Shown here in pieces: positions 1-6,327 of a stretch of DNA of 6,327 bases. Location of the stretch: NCBI GenBank assembly GCA_964560855.1, contig CAZLLU010000035.1, positions 1 through 6,327 on the forward strand, written 5' to 3'. The notes below the pieces were generated by a model, which did no database searches, was not told the DNA's origin, and saw only the letters and a program-made list of their open reading frames with translations. Position 1 is the first letter of the stretch. Each line of letters opens with the position of its first letter. Source of the DNA: CAJBLF01 sp964560855. GTDB lineage: Bacteria; Patescibacteriota; Gracilibacteria; Absconditabacterales; Absconditicoccaceae. The position numbers and the translations under genes were made by a program.

Positions 1-3000
1 CATCACCCATTCACATATGTCTACCATCCATAACATGGACAATATATCTCATTTCAAGCTCTACCAATTCGTTTTTTATCTGATCAGCCCAACCGCCTCC
101 ATATGCCTGAGCGTTCTCCTCAAGATCCCTAATTCTTTTTTCTCTCATAGCAAGATATCTTTGCTGATGATCTTTTCCTAGTAATTTTCCTACTCGACGA
201 CCATCATTGGTAAAAGCAGGATGCTTCCCATATGGCCCTTTTGCTTTCTTGATATTGACCAGAAGCAGTGCAGCTATCTTGTAATGAGGGACTATCTCTA
301 CCTTACCATCAAGCATAGGCTTGATGAACGTAACATAGATTTTGGTATAATCAAAATCTTCGTAGTATTTTACCCGTTTCTCGATTTTTTTCCAAACTCT
401 ATTATCCCTCTCTTGCAAATAATCCATACCCATTTGCTCGAAAGAAGATGATATCCTAGCAAATGGAGAAAGGAATGATCATACATTATTCCACAACTGT
501 CATTTGCTGGTAAGCAAATCAGTAAGATTTTCTGCTCTTTCATCCTCATACTTCTTGATACCATCTTTTAGCTTACTAACGCTATTTTTGAAGAAACTGA
601 GCACATTGTTTATACTAAATCCACGTACCGTCGTAGGAGTCTCTTCATCTTGGGCTTTTTTGGATTCATAAATACTTTTTATCTGATCCTCGCATTTCGG
701 CTGAAGCTTTTTTTCTCTGATAAAAAGCATAAATGTCGTATAGTCCATAGTACGGGAAGGAAAATCTTTAGCGACATTATAATCGTTATTATCACCAGAA
801 ATAGTGATAGTGCCATTAGCATTGCAATGTATCTTATACAAGACAAGAGATCAAGATTCTTGATCGACATTTTCGCCGATAGCTTTGGGTTGATAGACAC
901 CAAAATGAGTGATATCTTTTCAGGAAAGTTCTCCCAGATTGTAGGTAAATTTTGATCAATTGAATTTTAAAGATCAAAAAGATTTATCTAGTCAGGATAT
1001 TCATGCCTTGGTCAAAATATCAAGCTGACGATCAAAAGAAGATCATGAAAAAGAAGGGAGTCTGTACGGTTTTCCAAAAAATTTTTCCAATCACTCCAAT
1101 GAATAGCTACGAAGAGGCAGTTCTTTGGTAGTACCTTCATATTTTCCCAAAGAAAGTTCGCTTCCAAGGAATTTTATGGTAAATGTTCACTTTTTTTCAT
1201 CAATATGAGATATCTGGATCTGAAGTCGTGATTTTCCATATTCCACAGGAGGTACAGAACTATCTCCAGATTGGATAAATAACGTAGATCATTCTACAAA
1301 TCAGAAATTTTCTTTGTATTGCTCTTCAGGGAATCAATATCCTGAAAAGCTTTTTCGCGCATCAGTAAATTTTTGTCTTTCTGTTTGCTCGACAGTTTTT
1401 TCTTGCGTTTTTTCTTGAGGTTTTTCTTGTGGTTGCTCTTCTGCATCCTTATTTTTTTCTCTGTAGATCTCGAGTTCTCCCATCTTTTTGGCGAATTCTT
1501 TCTCTTTTTCAGGAGAAATACTATCGCTCATGACCTGTTGTCCCAAGACATACCCAAAAAGCAAAGCTCAGAATGCCTCACCATTTAGATTGATCTTCTT
1601 ATCCAATATTTCCATATCACATAGAGCTTGATCCTCATTTTTTATGACGACAGGCAATCATTGTTTATTGCCAGTGGCAGACCATCTGATCATTTCCCTT
1701 GTATCAGAAGGAGAGGTTATAGGATCTGAATACAAGAAAAGTTCTTTTCCTGTAGCGTTTTCTTGGTTGTGTTCATCGATAGGACAATACGGAGAGAGAT
1801 ATCATTCAACCGTTTTGCCATCTTTGGTGATTTTGACTTTATATGCATCATTGATACGGAACTGACCATTTTTAGCGGAAAAATCAGTATACAAAGCATC
1901 AAAAATCACACTATCTTCAAAAAAAGGAGCATTACCTTCGGTAATCTGCGTCAAAAAATTAAGAGGAAGCTGTTTGATGTCATCAGCATCCAAATCATTG
2001 ATAGCAGGAAGCTGTTTGCGGGCACTCGCCATAAACTCCTTTTTGATGAAATGCAAAGGGACAGGGCCGTATCTTGTAGGAATCGTGATATCCATATTAT
2101 CCATATCAAAAAGAGTTTGGACAAAATCAGATAAAGATTTTTTGTCAACACCCAAAAGATCTGGTATTTTGTTTTGTATGGTATCTTGAAGCCTATGCTT
2201 TACCATGATATCTATCAACAATTGTTGCTGATCTTTTGATAGAAAAGAGAAATTAAAATTACTCTGGACCAAGGAACGGAATATATCTCCCAATGACGGT
2301 TCTTTGCTCTCCAAAAACGCTATATACGCTTGCCATTCACGGTCTCTTTTTTTGGCTTCAAGGTCACGAATCTGTTCCCTGATTTTTGCTTTTTCATCTT
2401 CGGTAGTGAGCGCATCATGTTGTTTTTCAAGCTCTATCTGCTTATATCAAATAGCTTCAAGATCAGCTTCAAACGTAGGATCAGCAAGTGAGATATTTTT
2501 TACGTTGAAAGGATAGATCGTGAATATGTCATCTACATACGGAGGGAATTTTTTGAGCGTATCGCTCATAGCATCGACATAATGATCGATAGTGGTTTGT
2601 CTTTTTTGTACCTCATCAAACAATTGATAGGTAGCCAACTTATTGAAGATACGTCTAAAATATTGTTCCCATTCTGAGAATCATTTGGTATCATCAAACG
2701 TCCTGGTCGATACAAGCAATGCTTTTTTGATATCGCCATTGGTGACGATAACGCTATCGAGTTTTTTTGCGAGAGATTCGTCTATCTGAGATGCATGGGT
2801 CTCCAAGAAAAAAATCCACTGATTTTTGAAATCAAGGAGATTCTGATACGGAGAAAAAACATCTATAGGAAGAGGAAAATCCTGATCAAAAGCAGCCTTA
2901 AGCGATCATGAAAGTTCTTTTCTCAATTTTCTGATAGCGACGCCGATCATAGCTCTCTCTGTAGGATTGTATTCCGGCGTCAAAATACGTTCTGACATAT

Positions 3001-3583
3001 TTAGCATCGTAGAACTCAGAGAGATTTGTTTCTTGTGAAGAAATTCCTTCCATACAACCGGCAAACTATCAACGATCCTCAATTTTCCATCAGGAGAAAG
3101 CGTACAAGAAGTATGGTCAAATCAAGCAAAATCAGCAAAATCCTTGAACAAATCTAAAGGAAGATTGTTTTGTTTATTTTGACAAAAATTTTTGAGTGTA
3201 GAAAGACTTTCTTCCATTACTTGAGTTTCTGTGGAAGTATCGCTAAATTCATTATGAAATTTTGCCGTATCAGTAGTGAGTCTTTTTATGGTAAATCATT
3301 CTTTTTCTAGAATATGAAAATAGATAGGCAGATCCTCTTTATCGATTTTATCGAGAATATTGGGATGCTCCTTTTTGAAGTACTCCCGAAATTGATCAAG
3401 ATATTCTTGGTCGCCATAAAGCTCGATTCTTTTATCCACAGAGATATCATTGAATTCATCAAAAGCAACTTTGAGATTTTTGATAAAAGCATCAGTGAGA
3501 TTCATCTTCTTAGAAGATGTTCCCAATATCTTTTTCTGATCTTGGTCGATATGCTTTGTGGATTTCTTTTTTGGTCCTGCCAT
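1..3583 (-). CDS. Giant hypothetical protein, code 25 (UGA=Gly), 3' end beyond window
   Basis: One frame stays free of TAA and TAG for at least 1194 codons when UGA is read as Gly, and it runs off the left edge of the window. It holds 23 in-frame UGA codons, at residues 96, 154, 226, 301, 379, 594, 642, 672, 750, 761, 765, 799, 831, 847, 861, 864, 870, 876, 888, 911, 1028, 1035 and 1191. The start is the ATG at 3583 (MAGPKKKSTKH): an in-frame TAA lies about 33 nt upstream and no other start codon lies between. I see no signal peptide and no convincing membrane helix, so it is probably cytoplasmic. Visible parts are a charged N-terminal region, a Glu/Lys-rich coiled coil at about 376-425, a beta-rich middle at about 560-680, a low-complexity linker with repeated QEK at about 717-733, a glycine-rich beta region at about 750-930, and a charged, aromatic C-terminal region (about 1040 on) with motifs such as RDNRVWKKIEKRVKYY and YGGGWADQIKNELVELEMRY. 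I do not recognise the family and assign no function. The reading frame is near certain. Confidence 0.93.
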
Positions 3584-3615
3584 AGTGCAAAAAAGTCAAC
3601 GATATAAACGTTATA

Positions 3616-3643
3616 AGTATAATGATTTCAGCAAAAAAAGCAA
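3616..3643 (-). promoter_or_regulatory. Candidate sigma-70-type promoter of the giant gene
   Basis: Read on the minus strand, TTGCTT (3643-3638) and TATACT (3621-3616) are separated by 16 nt. Transcription would start near 3609, giving a leader of roughly 25 nt before the ATG at 3583. The leader is U-rich and has no Shine-Dalgarno sequence. The site lies just beyond the terminator of the preceding gene, which is where a promoter is needed. In such AT-rich DNA, matches of this quality also occur by chance. Confidence 0.4.
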
Positions 3644-3721
3644 AATATGAGCAATAAAAATCTAAGGAAATTTTGAGACCACCACAATCCCCCAAAAAGA
3701 AGAAAGTGATACGGGAGAACG

Positions 3722-3756
3722 AAAAAAACACTGCATATTTCATCAGTGTTTTTTAC
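3722..3756 (-). terminator. Intrinsic terminator after the GerMN gene
   Basis: Arms AACACTG (3727-3733) and CAGTGTT (3744-3750) are perfectly complementary around a 10-nt loop. The stem is lengthened by flanking A and T runs. On the minus strand the hairpin is followed by a run of seven U. It sits about 75 nt after the stop codon of the GerMN gene and before the giant gene, so it separates two transcription units. The A/T symmetry would let it work in the other direction too. Confidence 0.8.
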
Positions 3757-3781
3757 CCCAAAAATTAAGATATAATTTTTA

Positions 3782-3830
3782 TGTATAATGTATAATTTCT
3801 AAATTCTGAACTCTGAATTCTAAATTCTTA
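3782..3830. repeat. Heptanucleotide tandem repeat (7 units of 7 bp)
   Basis: Seven consecutive 7-bp units with a consensus near WTTCTRA on the plus strand fill this stretch exactly. The two leftmost units are both TGTATAA; the others are variants such as ATTCTGA, ACTCTGA and ATTCTAA. The array abuts the TAA stop codon of the GerMN gene and lies between that stop and its terminator. The degeneracy suggests an old array. No function can be read from it. Confidence 0.7.
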
Positions 3831-4493
3831 TTATGGTTGAAATAACGTTTCTGGAGAGAAGATGACCTTCTTTACCCCAGGGAACTGATGTGCTGTCTTT
3901 TCGATAACATTTCGCAGGATCAACATACGAGCCGATCACCCATCCGTAAACCCAGGAACTTCTGAAAATTCGAGCGTTAATGTACCGTCAGAGGAAAGAT
4001 TAGCAGAAAGGAGTTTAAAATCATCATTTGGGAATTCTGTGATAAATCCTTGTTGTTTTTCCGCAACAGTCAGATTACCTTTGAGCAATTCATTGATGGT
4101 ATCTACAAGCAAATCATTGCTAGCAGGAAATATACGATAGACCGGCAAGATAGAATTAACATTGACCTGCTGCTCGATAGCCAACTTCTGGTCTTCCTCC
4201 TGATTGAAATAATAGAGAGCGACCTTGGTAGGAGTAGATGTCTGGAAAATAGAGACATCCTGCGACTGAGCAGGTTCAGATTGTAATGTTTGAGTGATTA
4301 CATCAAGCTGTGTCTGGATCACATCAAGTTGTTCAGTCAGACCAGTGTTGATGCTCTCAGTCATGCATACAGGACATTTACCGAATCGGGAACCTATAGT
4401 CCTGCCAAGATCATGATCGAACAATCTAAGATAGGATCGAAACAAAAAAATAATAAGAAACCAGAAGATGGTAGTCCAAAAAATCTTTTTCAT
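3831..4493 (-). CDS. Membrane-anchored GerMN-domain protein (UGA=Gly)
   Basis: A 220-residue protein. The N-terminus MKKIFWTTIFW plus a hydrophobic run to about residue 18 forms an uncleaved signal anchor, which would put the rest outside the membrane. A short stalk follows with a C-P-V-C pair (Cys40, Cys43) and a Gln/Leu/Thr-rich amphipathic segment (about 55-75). From about residue 84 to the end it resembles a GerMN domain: KVALYYFNQ opening strand, a helix ending in INELLKG, then LSSDGTLTLEFSE, a Gly-Gly-Ser turn, a helix ending in TAHQFPGVKKVIF. GerMN domains are known from spore germination protein GerM and from many non-sporulating bacteria as envelope proteins of unclear biochemical role. 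One in-frame UGA (3936-3938) in FTDG-G-SAR is read as Gly; stopping there would remove the last 34 residues, including the closing helix and strand of the domain. I chose the ATG at 4493 because it matches the start of the paralogous upstream gene; an ATG at 4511 is possible. No Shine-Dalgarno is visible. Confidence 0.85.
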
Positions 4494-4503
4494 GCATAGA
4501 ATG

Positions 4504-4528
4504 TGAAACAATAAAACAACTTGTTTCA
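4504..4528. repeat. Perfect 8-bp inverted repeat upstream of the GerMN start
   Basis: TGAAACAA (4504-4511) and TTGTTTCA (4521-4528) are exact inverted copies with a 9-nt spacer. On the minus strand the element ends about 10 nt before the ATG at 4493. It could be an operator-like site or an mRNA hairpin that limits access to the start codon. There is no U run, so it is not a terminator. Confidence 0.5.
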
Positions 4529-4552
4529 GATAGCCTCAGGTTGTTGCATATC

Positions 4553-4634
4553 GCCACATGTCGCTACAATAATAGTCCAAATATATAGCGATCTGGAGCG
4601 GTCTGCTTTAGCAGACCTTGTGGCAATCTGTAGC
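4553..4634. repeat. Nested inverted repeats in the 153-bp spacer between the two anchor genes
   Basis: The centre is a perfect hairpin, GGTCTGC (4600-4606), loop TTTA, GCAGACC (4611-4617), relatively GC-rich for this AT-rich region. It is flanked by further complementary blocks: GCCACA (4553-4558) with TGTGGC (4619-4624), and GCTACA (4563-4568) with TGTAGC (4629-4634). Their interleaved order allows either a pseudoknot or, with wobble pairs and mismatches, a nested 16-nt arm. ATAGC (4585-4589) and GCTAT (4633-4637) can also pair. No U run follows on the minus strand, so it is not an intrinsic terminator. It could be a structured leader of the GerMN mRNA, a processing or stability element, or a small palindromic repeat element. 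Confidence 0.5.
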
Positions 4635-4646
4635 TATTTTAAAATA

Positions 4647-4961
4647 TTATTCAGCAGTAGTTGTAGTTGTTGTAGTATGCTTTTCTTCAACTACAGGAGT
4701 AGTAGTAGGAGTAGCATCTCCTGCCAAACCGTTGAGTGTCTCTTGCATATCAGTGAGCATTGTTTGGATTGTAGTGATTCCGCTCATGACATCGCTACTA
4801 GTCTCTTCGCCGGTAGCGAGAGTATCTTGGGTAGCTACACTAGTAGCGCCAATTCGAGATGCAAAATCATTTGCCATATCAGCATCGAAACTCTTCATAT
4901 AGAAAACAAATCCAAAAACGATAACAATCCAAAAAATAGTAGTCCAAAAAATCTTTTTCAT
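4647..4961 (-). CDS. Small membrane-anchored protein with Thr-rich tail, paralogue of the GerMN protein's stalk
   Basis: A 104-residue protein ending at a true TAA, with no in-frame UGA. MKKIFWTTIFW followed by IVIVFGFVFYM forms an N-terminal membrane anchor. The outward part has a short amphipathic segment (ITTIQTMLTDMQETLN) and ends in a low-complexity tail rich in Pro, Thr and Val with seven Thr in a row, encoded by GTA/GTT-type triplets (plus strand about 4657-4700). The first 11 residues are identical to those of the GerMN protein, and 23 bp of DNA are identical at the two starts (4939-4961 and 4471-4493). The similarity continues with F-D-x-D, SR-[FI]-G and the amphipathic segment, so the two N-terminal regions look like duplicates. 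This copy lacks the CPVC pair and the GerMN domain. The frame stays open upstream to an ATG at 5024, but the ATG at 4961 is preferred because it matches the paralogue. It starts 64 nt after the rluA stop with no terminator between. Function unknown. Confidence 0.8.
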   Translation of the reverse strand: MKKIFWTTIFWIVIVFGFVFYMKSFDADMANDFASRIGATSVATQDTLATGEETSSDVMSGITTIQTMLTDMQETLNGLAGDATPTTTPVVEEKHTTTTTTTAE

Positions 4962-5025
4962 AATAATTGCATATAAAGAATAAAATAGATGAGAGAACTT
5001 TAGTCTTTTCAGCGATAAAATCAAA

Positions 5026-6015
5026 TTATTTTTTCATGCTTAGGAGCTTCTGAAAATCAGCAGGAATAGGAGATTCAAAATGTACTGTTGCCTCCTTGAA
5101 CGGATCAAGAAATGAATATTTCCAGCAATGAAGCATTTGTCTATTGATTCATAATGATTTATACAGGATTCTATTTGCAGCGGGATTGCCATACACGATA
5201 TCACCTAAAACTGGATATCCAGCATCGCTGACATGGACCCTAATCTGATGCATTCTTCCGGTATGGATCTTAACCCTAAGCAAAGAGAGTTGCCCTAAAA
5301 GCGGATGAGTGAATGATTTCTCGAGCCGACATTCTGTCTTGGATTCCAACCCCTCACGATAATCGATTTTGACATGAGACCTATCAAATTTCTTGTCATA
5401 AGATTTCGTCAATGGCTTGTCGATGAGAAGATGCTTTGGAAATATACCGACGACCAAAGCCAGATAGTATTTGTCTATCTTTCTCTCCCTGATTATCATA
5501 TTGATATATTGCAATGCTTCATATGTCTTAGCTCAGATCAAGACACCTGACGTATCCTTGTCCAATCTGTAGCCAAACGATGGTTTGAACGTCTCCGTTT
5601 TGTGTGCTTCAGCATATTTTTCGAGATAGTCATTCATAGACAGGTCGTTCCGATGTTTATTTCCTGGGTGCATAGATACCCCCGCAGGCTTATCAAACAC
5701 GACTCGGTTCGTATCTTCGTAGAGAATCTGTTTTTTGAGTTTGACAATGTCCACTTTTTCTAACTTGCGCTCTTTCTGTCCGGTAAGCAACGAAATATCC
5801 TCAGTTCCTATCTCGAAATTTTCATCTATTCGAATAATATCGCCCTCCTGTAATCTATATTCTTCTTTAGCTTTCTTTCCATTGACTTTTGTTAATCATG
5901 TTCTGATGATACGATAAATGTCCGTAAGACGTACTTGCGGATATTTTTTGAACCATTTCCTGAGGAATCTATCAAACCTCTGGTCAGAAGCTGTTTTATC
6001 AATAATAATCTCCAT
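5026..6015 (-). CDS. RluA-family 23S rRNA-type pseudouridine synthase with S4 domain (UGA=Gly)
   Basis: A 329-residue protein, a normal length for the RluA/RluC/RluD family, which isomerises uridine to pseudouridine in rRNA or tRNA in the cytoplasm. An N-terminal S4 RNA-binding domain (about 13-70) includes IIRT-G-LTKVNGKKAKEEYRLQEGD. The catalytic domain shows DKPAGVSMHPG (108-118), the active-site motif YRLDKDTSG (149-157) with catalytic Asp152, TGRMHQIRVH (252-261), GYPVLGD (266-272) and the end motif LG-INRQMLH (288-296). Three in-frame UGA codons (5896-5898, 5533-5535, 5149-5151; residues 40, 161, 289) must be read through, and Gly fits at each. With the standard code the gene would appear as three or four fragments. 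The usual His of HRLD is Tyr here. ATG 6015 is placed at the right distance before the S4 domain; no Shine-Dalgarno precedes it. RluC- or RluD-like substrate specificity cannot be decided from sequence alone. Confidence 0.93.
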
Positions 6016-6145
6016 GATTACAGAAATAATAACAAAAGAAGTAAAACTATCGTCATCGTTGTATATATCGCCTGTCTACTTGCAAGAAGATCTGATTTTT
6101 GAAACAATAGAATAGACGATTATCTATATATCTATTTTTGATAAG

Positions 6146-6166
6146 ATAGGTAAGAAGCATACCTAT
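6146..6166. repeat. Perfect 7-bp inverted repeat in the rluA leader
   Basis: ATAGGTA (6146-6152) and TACCTAT (6160-6166) are exact inverted copies around a 7-nt loop. No U run follows on either strand, so it is not a typical terminator. It would form a hairpin in the presumed leader of rluA, or could be a protein-binding site. The rest of the 6016-6241 spacer holds no gene I can support. Confidence 0.4.
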
Positions 6167-6191
6167 AAAAAGGGTAGACCCAAAAACCATG

Positions 6192-6197
6192 ATTATA
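6192..6197 (-). promoter_or_regulatory. Candidate -10 element of the rluA transcript
   Basis: A perfect TATAAT on the minus strand lies in the spacer between the tRNA terminator and rluA. No good -35 box is found 16-18 nt upstream (TTCTGT at about 6221-6216 is poor). Transcription would begin near 6185, giving a leader of about 170 nt. That leader contains the inverted repeat ATAGGTA/TACCTAT. Confidence 0.35.
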
Positions 6198-6241
6198 CAT
6201 ATTTTAAAGAAAAACACAGAACCCCTACTCTATCATTTTTT

Positions 6242-6263
6242 AAAAAAATCGCTTTCAGCGATT
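6242..6263 (-). terminator. Intrinsic terminator after tRNA-His
   Basis: On the minus strand AATCGCT and AGCGATT (6263-6257 and 6253-6247) pair around a 3-nt loop and are followed by a U run (6248-6242). It lies 15 nt after the CCA end of the tRNA, as expected for a terminator of a tRNA transcript. Confidence 0.75.
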
Positions 6264-6278
6264 CCTATCATTTTTTAC

Positions 6279-6327
6279 TGGGGCGGCTGACCGGATTCGA
6301 ACCGGCGACATTCTGAGTCACAGTCAG
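6279..6327 (-). tRNA. tRNA-His (GTG anticodon), 3' part, 5' end beyond window
   Basis: The last 49 nt of a tRNA are present. The anticodon stem CTGA/TCAG encloses the loop CTGTGAC with U33 and the anticodon GTG (plus strand 6319-6321). A five-base variable loop follows, then the T arm GCCGG-TTCGAAT-CCGGT, acceptor strand CAGCCGC, discriminator C73 and an encoded CCA end. C73, paired in the mature tRNA with an extra G at -1, is the identity mark of tRNA-His and supports the call independently of the anticodon. The D arm and 5' acceptor strand lie outside the window. Confidence 0.95.

Noticed and set aside
950..979. Inverted repeat TTTTGATC / GATCAAAA with a 14-nt spacer
   Set aside because: It lies inside the coding sequence of the giant gene, is AT-rich, and is made partly of UGA-Gly and neighbouring codons, so chance is enough to explain it.
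1763..2134. Plus-strand ORF of 123 codons
   Set aside because: It lies wholly antisense to the giant gene, with no start signal and no recognisable motif.
1..3583. Reading the giant gene as a decayed pseudogene or several small genes
   Set aside because: All interruptions are UGA, none are TAA or TAG, and the frame never shifts over 1194 codons. The same pattern occurs in the intact RluA gene, so the genetic code explains it better.
3510..3743. Minus-strand ORF of 77 codons overlapping the giant gene start
   Set aside because: It spans the terminator hairpin and the candidate promoter and overlaps the start of a well-supported gene in another frame. Its hydrophobic look comes from T-rich spacer DNA.
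4521..4976. Plus-strand ORF of 151 codons opposite the small anchor protein
   Set aside because: It is antisense to a gene supported by paralogy, is Ser/Cys-rich as expected from reading low-complexity Thr codons backwards, and crosses the structured spacer.
6169..6180. Minus-strand GGGTCTACCC followed by a U run, resembling a second terminator
   Set aside because: The stem would be only three or four base pairs, too weak for an intrinsic terminator, and it would fall just downstream of the candidate rluA promoter.
6047..6190. A 47-codon minus-strand ORF (UGA=Gly) beginning MVFGSTLFIGMLLTYL with a hydrophobic start
   Set aside because: Its ATG lies between the candidate -10 element and the expected transcript start, it has no ribosome site, and it needs a UGA near its end. 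It is too short to separate from chance, though a tiny membrane peptide cannot be excluded.
1..6327. CRISPR array, insertion sequence or phage genes
   Set aside because: No regularly spaced direct repeats, transposase motifs, terminal inverted repeats with target duplications or phage structural motifs were seen.

Overview
This window looks like a fragment of a Candidate Phyla Radiation genome that uses genetic code 25 (UGA = glycine), i.e. the Absconditabacteria (SR1) / Gracilibacteria (BD1-5) group. With UGA read as stop, the minus strand breaks into many short ORFs. With UGA read as Gly, those fragments lie in single frames and join into long genes with no TAA or TAG inside. The RluA-type pseudouridine synthase is the key witness: its three in-frame UGA codons fall at positions where Gly fits, above all in the S4-domain context RT-G-LTKVNG and in SLG-INRQ, and the joined protein has all the family motifs and a normal length. 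TGG is used for Trp in the same genes, which argues against code 4. The DNA is AT-rich and the genes carry no evident Shine-Dalgarno sequence.

Layout: every supported gene is on the minus strand, so the window reads from right to left. At the right edge is the 3' two thirds of a tRNA-His (GTG anticodon) followed by an intrinsic terminator (6242-6263). An intergenic stretch with a candidate promoter leads into rluA (6015-5026). Next come a 104-aa membrane-anchored Thr-tailed protein (4961-4647), a structured 153-bp spacer, and a 220-aa membrane-anchored GerMN-domain protein (4493-3831). These three may form one transcription unit ending at a strong hairpin terminator (3722-3756). A 7-bp tandem repeat sits between the GerMN stop codon and that terminator.

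From a candidate promoter at about 3616-3643, a very large gene (3583 to beyond position 1, at least 1194 codons) fills the rest of the window. It carries 23 in-frame UGA codons, has no signal peptide or clear membrane segment, contains a coiled coil and a QEK-repeat linker, and belongs to no family I recognise. It is the most novel object here.

The small Thr-tailed protein and the N-terminal stalk of the GerMN protein appear to be paralogous: identical first 11 residues, a shared SR-[FI]-G motif and a similar amphipathic segment. The pair looks like two surface proteins built on the same anchor, one with and one without the GerMN head.
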